Shown in pieces: positions 8,480-17,096 of a DNA stretch of 64,000 bases. The stretch lies in assembly GCF_000803645.1 (NCBI RefSeq), contig NZ_CP009122.1, forward strand, positions 4,688,501 through 4,752,500, written 5' to 3'. The translations under genes were made by a program, and so were the position numbers. The stretch is from Sphingopyxis fribergensis (GTDB taxonomy: Bacteria > Pseudomonadota > Alphaproteobacteria > Sphingomonadales > Sphingomonadaceae). The notes below the pieces were generated by a model. That model did not search any database and was not told the origin of the DNA. It was given only the letters and a program-made list of their open reading frames with translations. Positions within the stretch are counted from its first letter, which is position 1, and every line of letters begins with the position of its first letter.

Positions 8480-9508
8480 ATGATTCAACCCGTTATTCTC
8501 TGCGGTGGTGCCGGGACGCGGCTCTGGCCCGAATCCCGCGGACATCGCGCCAAGCAATTCCTGCCGCTCGCCGGCTCGGAAAGCCTGTTCCAGCAGACCG
8601 TCAAACGAACGCCCACGGGAGCGCTTTTTGCACCGCCAATGATCCTGTGCGGGAGTGCGCATGTTCCCGTCGTTCGCGAGCAGTTGGGAAACCGGGACGC
8701 GCTACTGATCGTCGAGCCGATGCCGCGCGGGACGGCGGGGGCGATTGCTCTCGCGGTCGCGCAGGCCGAACCCGACGCCTTGTTACTCGTTATGCCCAGC
8801 GATCAAGTCATTGCCGACCTTCCAGCCTATCACGTGGCAATCGAAAGGGGGACGGAACTGGCCCGACAGGACTGGATCGTGACCTTCGGGATTACGCCCG
8901 ACCGGCCTGATACGGGCTTCGGATATATCGCGAGCGGCGATGCGTTGGGCGATGACGGCTTTTCCGTCGAGCGGTTCGTCGAGAAGCCACCGCTTAAAGA
9001 GGCGAAGCGAATGCTCGCAGCAGGCAGGTTTAGCTGGAACGCCGGCATCTTCCTCTTTCGCGCCGGACGTATGCGCGATGCGATGCTTGCCCGCTGCCCA
9101 GCAATCTTCGGTGCCGCGCGCGACGCCGTCGCCGCTGGCACGGTGGATCGCGATGCGCTCCACGCAGATGCGGTCGAGTTCGGCCATGCTCCCAATAATT
9201 CGATCGACTATGCGGTCATGGAGAAGGACGATCGCGTTGCAGTCGTTCCGGTGGCAATGGGCTGGTCTGATCTCGGCAGCTGGCATGCGGTGCAACTCCT
9301 CGCGGCGAAAGACGCGATGGGCAATGCAGCAGTGGGCGATGTATTTCTCCACAGGAGCAGCAACAACCTCGTCCGGGCAGGGGGCAGACGAGTGTCGATC
9401 GTCGGAATGAGTGACGTGGCTGTCGTTGTCGATGGAGACGATATTCTAGTCATCTCGCTTGATTGCTCGCAGGAGGTTCGCGCCGCCGCAGACGCGCGCA
9501 AGATTTGA
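8480..9508 (+). CDS. manC: mannose-1-phosphate guanylyltransferase
   Basis: 342 aa. The nucleotidyltransferase signature is ILCGGAGTRLWPESR at the N terminus, with the lysine in the KQFLPL motif, FVEKP in the middle and WSDLGSWHA near residue 270. It converts mannose-1-phosphate and GTP to GDP-mannose for exopolysaccharide or glycan synthesis. The C-terminal phosphomannose isomerase domain of bifunctional ManC/AlgA proteins is missing, so it is the short monofunctional form. The ATG at 8480 matches the family N terminus better than a TTG 18 nt upstream. No other polysaccharide genes adjoin it except the HAD enzyme. Confidence 0.88.
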   Translation: MIQPVILCGGAGTRLWPESRGHRAKQFLPLAGSESLFQQTVKRTPTGALFAPPMILCGSAHVPVVREQLGNRDALLIVEPMPRGTAGAIALAVAQAEPDALLLVMPSDQVIADLPAYHVAIERGTELARQDWIVTFGITPDRPDTGFGYIASGDALGDDGFSVERFVEKPPLKEAKRMLAAGRFSWNAGIFLFRAGRMRDAMLARCPAIFGAARDAVAAGTVDRDALHADAVEFGHAPNNSIDYAVMEKDDRVAVVPVAMGWSDLGSWHAVQLLAAKDAMGNAAVGDVFLHRSSNNLVRAGGRRVSIVGMSDVAVVVDGDDILVISLDCSQEVRAAADARKI

Positions 9509-9629
9509 GCTCTGTGAAGCGACGAGAAGGCAAGCGAGAGAAAGACAGTGACTGATTGCAATGAACAGTCGTTTATTGTCTAGACTTCGCCGATTTTCTG
9601 ATGTTTTTCGCCGCGAGGCGCGAAGTCGA

Positions 9630-10477
9630 CTAGGGTCAGGACTCATTGATCAGAGCCAGAAGATGACGGTTGCGGCGAGGGCGACGGCGGAGAAGAAAGC
9701 CTTCGGGCACCGATCGTAGCGTGTTGCGACCCGTCTCCAGTCCTTGAGGCGGCCGAACATGATCTCGATGCGGTTGCGGCGTTTGTAGCGGCGCTTGTCG
9801 TATTTGACGGTCTTGTTCCGTATTTTCCGGCCCGGGATGCAGGGCGTGATGCCCTTTTCCTGCAAGGCATCGCGGAACCAGTCGGCATCATAGCCCCGGT
9901 CGGCGAGCATCCATTGCGCTTTGGGCAGACTGTCGAGCAAAGCGGCTGCGCCAGTGTAATCGCTCACCTGCCCGGCGGTCATGAAGAAGCTGATCGGGCG
10001 GCCATTCGCATCGCTCACGGCATGCAGCTTGGTGTTCATACCGCCTTTCGTGCGGCCGATCAGGCGTCCCGGACCCCCTTTTTTACCCCAAGACTCGACG
10101 CCGTGCGGTGGGCCTTCAAATAGGTCGCGTCGATCATGATCGTCTTGCGCTCGGGAGCCTGAGGTGTCGCCAGGCCTTCCATCATGCGGATGAAGATGCC
10201 CTTGTCGCTCCACCGCTTCCAGCGATTGTAGAGCGTCTTTGCCGGGCCATATTCTCTCGGCGCATCCCGCCACCTCAGCCCATTACGATTGACGAAGATG
10301 ATGCCGCTCAAAACCCGCCGGTCATCGACGCGCTCCCGGCCATGGCTCTTCGGAAAATACGGCTGAAGACGCGCCATCTGCTCGTCCGTCAACCAATACA
10401 AATCACTCATCATTCAGGCTCCTCACCCCAAGCCTGAATCACAGCCGTCACCGCAAATCAATGGGTCCTGACCCTAG
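9630..10477 (-). mobile_element. IS5-family (IS427-like) insertion sequence, copy 1
   Basis: About 840 bp between two CTAG tetranucleotides (9630-9633 and 10474-10477). The terminal inverted repeats start GGTCAGGACYCATTGAT and differ at one base. It carries one two-frame transposase on the minus strand. A second copy in opposite orientation lies at 28995-29842 and encodes identical proteins. CTAG sits at all four ends, consistent with target duplication or preference for CTAG in this group. Confidence 0.92.
9650..10413 (-). CDS. IS5-family transposase made by -1 frameshifting
   Basis: OrfA (10413 down to 10060, 117 aa) carries the N-terminal part with WLTDEQMARLQPYFP and the first catalytic Asp in MIDATYLKAHRT. 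The second frame runs to 9650 and carries LADRGYDADWFR and the RNRIEIMFGRLKDWRR block with the Glu of the DDE triad. The frames overlap at A AAA AAG (10084-10078), a classical -1 slippage heptamer, giving a fusion of about 254 aa. It is intact and probably active. Confidence 0.9.
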
Positions 10478-10932
10478 AAAATGTAGACGCAATAACCAGT
10501 GGAAATAAATTTGCGCCCCACTTCACCGATAAGGCGCTCGTTGCCGATTACATTCGCACCCTGCCGATTAGGCACTCATTTGTTTCTCTCGCTTTCTTTT
10601 ATACAAATCTGTTGGAGTACTATGTCCCGCAGATGGAAGGGGACACGCTCCTCATGCCAATATACCTTCCGGAGGACTTCCGCGCACCCTTCGTCGATCC
10701 TACGACGGCGACGGGGCCTGCTGTTCTGTCAGTGTTGTCCAATCCTGAGACTTTTGAAGGAAAGACCCTTCCGATCGTGGGCGACATAATCGACGGCGCA
10801 CCCCGAAGGGGCTGGACAGCTAAGGAGGGCTTTCTTGTCCCGCGAGGAATGGCGGCGCAGCCGGCAGGGGAAGAAAGTTTGACGCGGCTGTTGCGTCATA
10901 GGCGATCGAGGCTTCAGCCGACCTTCGGCTAG
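10478..10932 (+). pseudogene. NmrA-like NAD(P)-binding protein, 5' end cut off by the IS
   Basis: The frame is open from the IS edge without a start codon. It reads an NmrA-family C-terminal region: FAPHFTDKALVADYIR, then SLAFFYTNLLEYY, then LPEDFRAPFVD and FEGKTLPIVGD. After about 10795 the similarity ends and the frame runs into unrelated sequence to 10932, so the 3' end is damaged too. The missing N-terminal half (Rossmann motif) is not found on the other side of either IS copy, pointing to deletion or import of the block. Confidence 0.65.
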
Positions 10933-11183
10933 ATCAGGCCATTGAAGAGGCCGTTTGGAGCGGTCGAGGCACGGTCAGACAACGGAGAAAATAGTGGCCC
11001 TCCCGCACCGAAAAGCAGGCGCCACGGCAGGGTTCAGCGGCTTCGTCCCGCCAAGCCAACGTTGCTGCCTCCTGACCTCCCGTCGCCCTGAAAGAAATCG
11101 CCGCGGCGAATGTCCGGTGTCCCGCCAAGACATGGCTCTGCCATACGGCGCTTCAGGGTGATGATCGAGAACTACATGGGACT

Positions 11184-11957
11184 CTATTTCGTGGTGTAGC
11201 CGCCATTGACGAGGATCGTCTGGCCCGTCATCCACCAGCCGTCCGAGACCATGAAGCGAATATACGGGACGATGTCCTCAATGTCGGTAAGGCCGGTCTT
11301 CGAGTATCCCGACAGAGCTGCGGCGGTCTTGTGATAGGCTACCGCATCCGAGCCTTCGGCCGGATAGAAGAACGGCGTATCCATCGGTCCCGGACCGATT
11401 GCCGTAACTGAGATGCCGCGCTCACCGAACTCCTTGGAGGCTGCGCGGGTAAAGTGTTCGACCGGAGCCTTGGTGCCGGCATAGCTCGAATAGAAGGGTG
11501 TGAAGGCGCCGAGCAGCGAGGTGACCAGCGTCACGAGCTTGCCGTTGTCGTTTAGATGTTTGCCGGCCTCCTTGAGGAAGAAGAAGGCGGTCTTGGCGTT
11601 GACCGCGCTCATTTCGTCGTATTCTGCCTCGCTGATCTCAACGATGGGCTTCTTCAGCACCTTGCCGACAGTGTTGATGGCGATGTCCGGTCGGCCGATG
11701 GCGGCGACAGCATCGGCAAACAGTTTCTCGACGGCCCCGGCGCTGGTTAGGTCGGCCTGGAAGGCTACCGCTTCGGCGCCCGCGGCCTTGATGGCCGCAA
11801 CGGTCGCATCGGCGTCCACCTTGGTGACATCGCTATTGTAGTGGATCGCGATCGCCTTGGCGCCATGAGTGGCGAGATCGCGGGCGATCAGTCCGCCGAG
11901 GTTCTTTGCCCCACCCGCGATGATGACGGTTTTGCCTTTGATGCTGTGATCGGTCAT
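11184..11957 (-). CDS. SDR-family oxidoreductase
   Basis: 257 aa from the ATG at 11957, preceded by AAGGAGG. The Rossmann motif is GGAKNLGG, a variant of TGxxxGxG, with NTVGK in place of NNAG and the active-site pair YAGTK (YxxxK). The C terminus ILVNGGYTTK is typical of the family. Substrate unknown. It diverges from a LysR gene with a palindrome between them, so regulation by that LysR protein is likely. Confidence 0.8.
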   Translation of the reverse strand: MTDHSIKGKTVIIAGGAKNLGGLIARDLATHGAKAIAIHYNSDVTKVDADATVAAIKAAGAEAVAFQADLTSAGAVEKLFADAVAAIGRPDIAINTVGKVLKKPIVEISEAEYDEMSAVNAKTAFFFLKEAGKHLNDNGKLVTLVTSLLGAFTPFYSSYAGTKAPVEHFTRAASKEFGERGISVTAIGPGPMDTPFFYPAEGSDAVAYHKTAAALSGYSKTGLTDIEDIVPYIRFMVSDGWWMTGQTILVNGGYTTK

Positions 11958-12047
11958 GGGCGGCCTCCTTTGCCGAGCTGCAATCGCACCGGCGACCGCT
12001 TTTGTTGAGCAACCATATCCTCTAGGATTGGCCAATAAAGCTGATCA

Positions 12048-12068
12048 TTCTGACATCACTTGTCAGAA
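12048..12068. promoter_or_regulatory. operator candidate between SDR and LysR genes
   Basis: TTCTGACA-tcact-TGTCAGAA is a perfect inverted repeat with 8-bp arms in the 138-bp divergent intergenic region. Its position 28 bp before the lysR start and 90 bp before the SDR start fits a site for the LysR protein controlling both genes. Confidence 0.6.
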
Positions 12069-12095
12069 AATCAGTGCAATTGGAGTTCTGACTGT

Positions 12096-12995
12096 TTGGA
12101 CCGCGTCGATCTGTTCCGCATGTTTGTGCGTGTCGTTGAATGTGCGAGTTTTACCCGTGCGGCGGACACGCTGGGCGTTCCGCGGTCCTCCGTATCGGCC
12201 GGCATTCAGGAATTGGAGGGACGGGTTGGGGCGCGGCTGCTACACCGCACGACCCGCAAGGTCTCCCCGACACAGGACGGCATCGCCTTCTGTGAGCGCT
12301 GCCAGCGGGTCATCGCGGACGTCGAGGATACGGAAAATCTTTTCCGGCAGACCGCCGCCAAACCGTCGGGCAAGTTGCGGGTCGATGTCCCGGGCCGGAT
12401 CGGGCGTCTGATTATCGCGCCGGCTTTGCCGGGCTTCCTTGACATATTTCCCGAGATCGACATCGACCTCGGCGTCACCGACCGCGCGGTGAATCTGGTC
12501 GAAGACAGCATCGACTGCGTGCTGCGTGTTGGTCCACTCAATGACTCAGGCCTGATCGCGCGGACTATTGGAAAGTTGCTACTGATCAATGTCGCCAGCC
12601 CAGCCTATCTGACGCGACATGGAACGCCAGGCTCCCCCGAGGATCTCGGAGATCACTGGGCGGTCAATTATGCTTCTCCGTCCAGCGGGCGTGTTGAGGA
12701 TTGGGAGTGGCTGGAACAAGGGAAGCGGCATAGGGTTCCGTTGCGCGGGCGGGTCACGGTCAACAGCGCCGAAGCCTACATCGCTTGTTGCCTCGCAGGC
12801 CTCGGCATGATCCAGATCCCAGCCTATGACGTGAAACAGCATCTTGAGGCAAAAGAACTGGTCGAGGTGATGCCCGGCCATCGAGCCGAGCCGATGCCTA
12901 TGACTTTACTCTATCCTCACCGCCAGCACCTTTCACGCCGGCTGCAGGTGTTTGCCGATTGGCTTGAGACGCTGCTGAAGGACGAGCTCTTATGA
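12096..12995 (+). CDS. LysR-family transcriptional regulator
   Basis: 299 aa from a TTG start at 12096, giving the N terminus MDRVDLFRMFVRVVE that is usual in the family. The winged HTH spans residues 1-60 (SFTRAADTLGVPRSSVS), followed by a linker helix and a periplasmic-binding-type effector domain. It belongs to the subgroup in which a regulator controls a divergent oxidoreductase. Ligand unknown. Confidence 0.85.
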   Translation: MDRVDLFRMFVRVVECASFTRAADTLGVPRSSVSAGIQELEGRVGARLLHRTTRKVSPTQDGIAFCERCQRVIADVEDTENLFRQTAAKPSGKLRVDVPGRIGRLIIAPALPGFLDIFPEIDIDLGVTDRAVNLVEDSIDCVLRVGPLNDSGLIARTIGKLLLINVASPAYLTRHGTPGSPEDLGDHWAVNYASPSSGRVEDWEWLEQGKRHRVPLRGRVTVNSAEAYIACCLAGLGMIQIPAYDVKQHLEAKELVEVMPGHRAEPMPMTLLYPHRQHLSRRLQVFADWLETLLKDELL

Positions 12996-13200
12996 AGAGC
13001 AAAAACCCTCGGGATCCGAAACACCTGTGATCAAACGGTCTGGATGACCGAAGCATCCTCGCCGGTCACGCGGTCGAGGGAGTTTTTGCAGACGTCAGAA
13101 TTACCGATCGGTCCAGACGCGACCGGCAAAGATCATGGCGAGGCCGAGCGATCCTGATGAACTGCACGTTCGCAAAGACCGACGATCGACGAGCGGGTTC

Positions 13201-14574
13201 CTAACCCCAGCTCCCGGCCGCCAACCATTGGATCGCAGACAAGCTTGGCATGAACAGATATTCGCCGCCCTTCATGACGTTGAAGGTCTGGATGCCGTCG
13301 ATGCGCTTGCGCGCGGGCGCCTGCGGAATCGTGAACCGGCCGTCATCCTCATGCAGGCCAACGATCGGATCGCGTTCCTCGCCGAGGTCGACAAAATTGC
13401 CCCGGTTGATCCACTCCTGCTGCATGAACTCGATCGTGTCATAGGCGCGCGCGCTGATGAAGATGAAGAATAGCCCACGATCTCCTTTGGCATCGTCTTC
13501 CGGTGCCACATCCTCGGAATAGACCGGGCCGAAGGTCGATGACCGGCGAATGATACGGTGAATGTTGACATCGGTGAGCAGCGTCAGCTCTGAATCGCGC
13601 GGGTTGAGCCGGCGCATATGGCAGCCGAGCGGCACCACGCGGCCCTTGGGGTCATCCTTGAAATCGAAGTCGTTGTTCCGTTGCGGATCCGCGCCCAATT
13701 CCGGATCGTCATGGTCCGGAGACAAGGTCAGCGGCGCGCCGGAGCGCCAGCGGCCGAACATTTTGGCGGCGAGATGCTCGTGCTCATCGGGCGTCTCGCC
13801 ATGCGCCTTGAGGAATGCGTTGAAGCAGCCAACCCGGCTGTTGTATTTGCGCAGGACGACGAAAGTGCCGTTCTTCCCGAGCGCGGCCGGCTCGGGCATG
13901 CCAAGCGCCTGGCCGTTTTCGCTCTCGTATCCCAGGAGGAACTCGCCGGCCTTGATCGCACGTTCCTCGCCGGGCAGCGGGTCGACGCCGCTGCCATCGA
14001 CGGCGGGCTGAGAGATCGAATCCCGAAAGCCGAACGGGTTTTTCGCGCCATCTGGCGCACCAAAGCGATGCTCGCCGAGCAAAGTCACACCGCTGCTCTT
14101 GTCCAGTTCGGCGCGCGCCGTCGCCAGAGCCTTGTCCAGCGCCGTATCGTCGACCGCGTAGATGGTCAGCGCGAGATGGCAGTTGCCGGCCTTGAAAACC
14201 TCGTCCCAGTTCTCCGGCGCGTTGGGCCCGAAGTCGCGAAGCTGCTCCGAGCGCGCGGCCATGCCTTGTTGAAAAGGCAGCGGGAAGGTCTTGAGCTGGG
14301 CTTCGGGAACACCGAGCGCCTTCAGCCCCTCGAAGCTGAGCGCGGCCCCGATCCAGAAATCGAGATCCTCGCTCCAGTTGTCGGCGGAGGCGATATGCGG
14401 CGCCAGCCGTCCGAGCAGGGCGCGCGCGCCGTCCGCCTCGTTGAAATGGAGCATGGCGTGGACACCGACATAGGGTTCCGGCCGGCTCCTCAGGATCAAT
14501 GCCTGAATGTCGTGAAGATCGAGCGTGACGCTGTCGCGCCGGAAGCGCTGCTTGAGTTTCTGGAGAAGCGTCAT
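13201..14574 (-). CDS. DyP-type heme peroxidase
   Basis: 457 aa from the ATG at 14574. The DyP signature region reads FGFRDSISQP (GxxDxIS, with the catalytic Asp) at about 205-215, and the C-terminal half has the heme-binding dimeric alpha/beta barrel with IHRIIRRSSTFGP and GLFFIFISARAYDTIEF. The length places it among the larger DyP groups. Such enzymes oxidise dyes, phenols or other substrates with peroxide. There is no signal peptide, so it should be cytoplasmic. It is the last gene of a three-gene minus-strand unit, separated from the middle gene by 2 nt. Confidence 0.8.
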   Translation of the reverse strand: MTLLQKLKQRFRRDSVTLDLHDIQALILRSRPEPYVGVHAMLHFNEADGARALLGRLAPHIASADNWSEDLDFWIGAALSFEGLKALGVPEAQLKTFPLPFQQGMAARSEQLRDFGPNAPENWDEVFKAGNCHLALTIYAVDDTALDKALATARAELDKSSGVTLLGEHRFGAPDGAKNPFGFRDSISQPAVDGSGVDPLPGEERAIKAGEFLLGYESENGQALGMPEPAALGKNGTFVVLRKYNSRVGCFNAFLKAHGETPDEHEHLAAKMFGRWRSGAPLTLSPDHDDPELGADPQRNNDFDFKDDPKGRVVPLGCHMRRLNPRDSELTLLTDVNIHRIIRRSSTFGPVYSEDVAPEDDAKGDRGLFFIFISARAYDTIEFMQQEWINRGNFVDLGEERDPIVGLHEDDGRFTIPQAPARKRIDGIQTFNVMKGGEYLFMPSLSAIQWLAAGSWG

Positions 14575-14576
14575 GT

Positions 14577-15188
14577 TCAGCCCACCTTGTCGAGGAATTC
14601 GTTGACGGCGTGCTCCATGCGCTGGAGCCGGCGCACATCGACGACGGTGACCTGCGGGTTGGCGACGAACCACCCGGCGGCTGTGATCTGATGCTCGGCG
14701 ATGAAGTCCTTGACCTTCGGGCTGGCGATGCCGGGCCAGCCCTCGACCGATGCGAAAAGCAGGTCCATCAGGTCGGGAATCTTGGTGGCGAAGTCGTTGA
14801 TATAGGTGTCCCAGTCGCCGTCATAGGCGGTGGCGAACAGGATGCGCGTGTCATTGTCGAAGAAGACGAAGCGCATGTTGTGGAGGGTGCCGACCTTCTG
14901 AGCGCCGTCGAAATTGCCGTTCACCAGCCCGAAGATGCGTTTCAGCCGGTCCGCGCCGCCTGGCTTGAGGTTGGCGATCGCGGTCAATTCCGAGACGTTG
15001 CCAGACTGGGCGCCGACACGGCCCGCCGATCCCGCCGTGCCCTTGAGGTCGGGATTGTGCTTCGTCACCATTTGCTCGAGCGCGAGCTTGGCGAGCTGCG
15101 GTGCGTCGCCCACCACTTCCTCAACCCGGCGCCGGATGGCCTGGAGGCGGGTCTCGTCGATCTGCGGAGTTTCGTCGGTCTCGGCCAT
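14577..15188 (-). CDS. conserved protein of unknown function between peroxidase and catalase-like genes
   Basis: 203 aa, start at 15188 behind AAGGAGG. I do not recognise a named family. The middle part (LHNMRFVFFDNDTRILF, then YDGDWDTYINDF) looks like one half of a ferredoxin-like alpha/beta barrel as in DyP-type proteins. The N-terminal 50 residues are helical and charged. Its place between a catalase-like and a DyP gene suggests a partner in peroxide chemistry. It has no Cys and no obvious heme motif. Confidence 0.6.
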   Translation of the reverse strand: MAETDETPQIDETRLQAIRRRVEEVVGDAPQLAKLALEQMVTKHNPDLKGTAGSAGRVGAQSGNVSELTAIANLKPGGADRLKRIFGLVNGNFDGAQKVGTLHNMRFVFFDNDTRILFATAYDGDWDTYINDFATKIPDLMDLLFASVEGWPGIASPKVKDFIAEHQITAAGWFVANPQVTVVDVRRLQRMEHAVNEFLDKVG

Positions 15189-15228
15189 GGCTGGCCTCCT
15201 TTCGTGATGACGGGTGATGATCGGATCG

Positions 15229-16344
15229 TCAGTCCGGGATGGCATCGATGCTCGCTGGCTCGACGCGGGGCTGGGCGTTCATCTCGTGGCGATAGCGGAC
15301 GGACCGCTCATAGGCGGCTATCCGCACCCGCATGATCGAGCCGAGCGGCTGATGCTCGCGGATGCCATGCCAGGGGTTGAAGGACAGCCCATCGTCGCCA
15401 TAGACGCGCCGCGCCGGCGAATAGGCGTCCTGCGGCGAAATGCGCAGCGTCGCGACCGGCTGGTGCGGCGACAGCTCTTCCGGCCAGAGCACGGCCGCAT
15501 CTTCGACCGGCATCTTTTCGAGATCGGTACAGAGTTGTGCCTGGATCTGGTACTCGGCGCCTTGCTCGCGAAAATGCTCGACCACCAGGTCGCGCATGGT
15601 GGAATCCCCGACCGTGCCGACATCCTTGCCGGTGAGCGCGCGGACATTGTCGGACAGCGGCGCAGCGCTGATCTTGGCGATGAAGTCGCCGAAGCGGATC
15701 GCGGCCATCGAATGATAGGTCTCGCCCAGCAGATGGTCGTTGTCGCGTGCGAGGCCGCGCAGCGTGGCGCCGGGCTCGACGCCAACCGCTTCGACCGCGG
15801 CTTCCACGCCGCGCGCCACACCGGCCATGGCGCGCTGGAGGAAAGCGGGATTCTGCGCATTCTTCTCCAGAAGACCGATGAGTTGGCGATATTTGCCGAT
15901 CGTGCCGAAGCTCAGGATCGGGATATTGACCAGCAGGAAGTCCTGATTGCCGCCTTGATCACCGGGCAGCAGCCGCTCTCCTTCGACGCCGATCACCTTG
16001 ATCGCCATGCCGCGCGGCGCGGGGATCGTATCGGAGTGAATGTCGCCGGGCGCTGATGAGAGGCGGATCACCACGGAATAGGTGGCGGGGCGAGCGAAAA
16101 GCCCCTGGCGCAGATGCTCCGGCAGTTCCGGGACGACGAGTTCGCCCTTGAGGAAGCCGTGGCTCTTGGCATGGGCGTCGCGCACCGCATGGCGATGCCG
16201 CTCGAAGGCCTTGCGGTTGGTGCTCGCCATGATCTCGAGGATTTCGGCGGTCAGCCGCTCCTCGTCTTCACCGATAACCTCCACGTCTGGGGAATAGCCG
16301 ATGTAGGTTTGAGCCAAGGGCGCTCCTTCACGCTGAGATTTCAT
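15229..16344 (-). CDS. catalase-family heme protein (allene-oxide-synthase-like type)
   Basis: 371 aa, shorter than true catalases (about 480 or more). The distal-side His is in RDAHAKSHGFLKGEL, the core has SSAPGDIHSDTIPAPRGMAIKVIGV and GNQDFLLVNIP, and a C-terminal YERSVRYRHEMN may hold the proximal Tyr. Small catalase-related proteins of this type include coral allene oxide synthase and bacterial lipid-peroxide enzymes. With the oleate hydratase module just downstream of the divergent TetR gene, a fatty-acid hydroperoxide substrate is a reasonable guess. First gene of a trio with the unknown protein and DyP. Confidence 0.7.
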   Translation of the reverse strand: MKSQREGAPLAQTYIGYSPDVEVIGEDEERLTAEILEIMASTNRKAFERHRHAVRDAHAKSHGFLKGELVVPELPEHLRQGLFARPATYSVVIRLSSAPGDIHSDTIPAPRGMAIKVIGVEGERLLPGDQGGNQDFLLVNIPILSFGTIGKYRQLIGLLEKNAQNPAFLQRAMAGVARGVEAAVEAVGVEPGATLRGLARDNDHLLGETYHSMAAIRFGDFIAKISAAPLSDNVRALTGKDVGTVGDSTMRDLVVEHFREQGAEYQIQAQLCTDLEKMPVEDAAVLWPEELSPHQPVATLRISPQDAYSPARRVYGDDGLSFNPWHGIREHQPLGSIMRVRIAAYERSVRYRHEMNAQPRVEPASIDAIPD

Positions 16345-16354
16345 TGCCTACGAG

Positions 16355-16403
16355 CGATTTCGGGTCGAAATCGCCGTTGAAATCGGATATCAGATGATAT
16401 CTG
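16355..16403. promoter_or_regulatory. two inverted repeats in the catalase-like/tetR divergent promoter
   Basis: CGATTTC-N5-GAAATCG (16355-16373) and CAGAT-GAT-ATCTG (16391-16403) lie between the catalase-like start (16344) and the tetR start (16473). The first lies 10 bp before the catalase-like start codon. Both are candidates for binding the TetR protein, which would then control the peroxidase trio and its own fatty-acid operon. Confidence 0.5.
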
Positions 16404-16472
16404 GTTTCACTGAGAACGCGGGACCTCCGAAAAGGTTTCGCCCGTCTCGCCCGTTGGTTGGAGAACGAACCC

Positions 16473-17096
16473 ATGCCGCTTACGCGCAAGGACACGCAGC
16501 GCCAGACGCGGGACCGGCTGATCGCTGCCGCGCATTCCTCGATCGTGGAGGAGGGTGTCGCCGCCATGTCGATCCGCAACATTTGCAGCGCCGCTGGGCA
16601 TTCGCAGGGCGCCTTCTACTCGAACTTCGCCAGCAAGGACGATCTGCTGGTCGAGATCCTGCAGAGCTATATCCAGGACGAGGTCACACTGCTCCGCGAC
16701 CTGGTCGCGCACTGCTCCGGCGACGATATCGAGGCGACGCTGCAGGTGTTGGCCGCCCGGCTCGCGAAGCTGGCCGACGAGGCACAATGGTCGCTGCTCT
16801 CGATCGAATTGCAGCTTCATGCCCGGCGCGATCCGGCTTTCGCCGAGCGGCACCGAGAGGGTAAGGCGGCCTGCTATCGGATGTTCGGTGAACTCGTCGC
16901 CGATCTGACGCAACGTTTCGCACTGCGTCCGACCTTGCCGCCGATGCAGACCGGTATCGGTCTTTACGCGCTCTGGATGGGACTGGCGGTCCAGGGCGAT
17001 GTCGGAGGCGCCATGCCGCGCGACGAGATGCTGGTCGGCTTCTTCCGTACCATGGCAGGACTGGGCGCGTCGCATGAGGAGCAGGCGTATTCGTGA
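16473..17096 (+). CDS. TetR-family transcriptional regulator
   Basis: 207 aa from the ATG at 16473 (GGAG 10 nt upstream). The N-terminal HTH reads AAHSSIVEEGVAAMSIRNICSAAGHSQGAFYSNFASKDDL, shown here only to mark residues 18-57, and the rest is a helical ligand domain. It is first in a run with a thioesterase, a 3-hydroxyacyl-CoA dehydrogenase and oleate hydratase, so an acyl-CoA or fatty acid ligand is likely. The GTGA overlap with the thioesterase indicates one operon. Confidence 0.82.
   Translation: MPLTRKDTQRQTRDRLIAAAHSSIVEEGVAAMSIRNICSAAGHSQGAFYSNFASKDDLLVEILQSYIQDEVTLLRDLVAHCSGDDIEATLQVLAARLAKLADEAQWSLLSIELQLHARRDPAFAERHREGKAACYRMFGELVADLTQRFALRPTLPPMQTGIGLYALWMGLAVQGDVGGAMPRDEMLVGFFRTMAGLGASHEEQAYS

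Noticed and set aside
13250..14691. Long plus-strand frames opposite the DyP gene (for example 13618-14691)
   Set aside because: They are shadows of the GC-rich minus-strand gene; they show no family motifs, while the minus strand has the DyP signatures.
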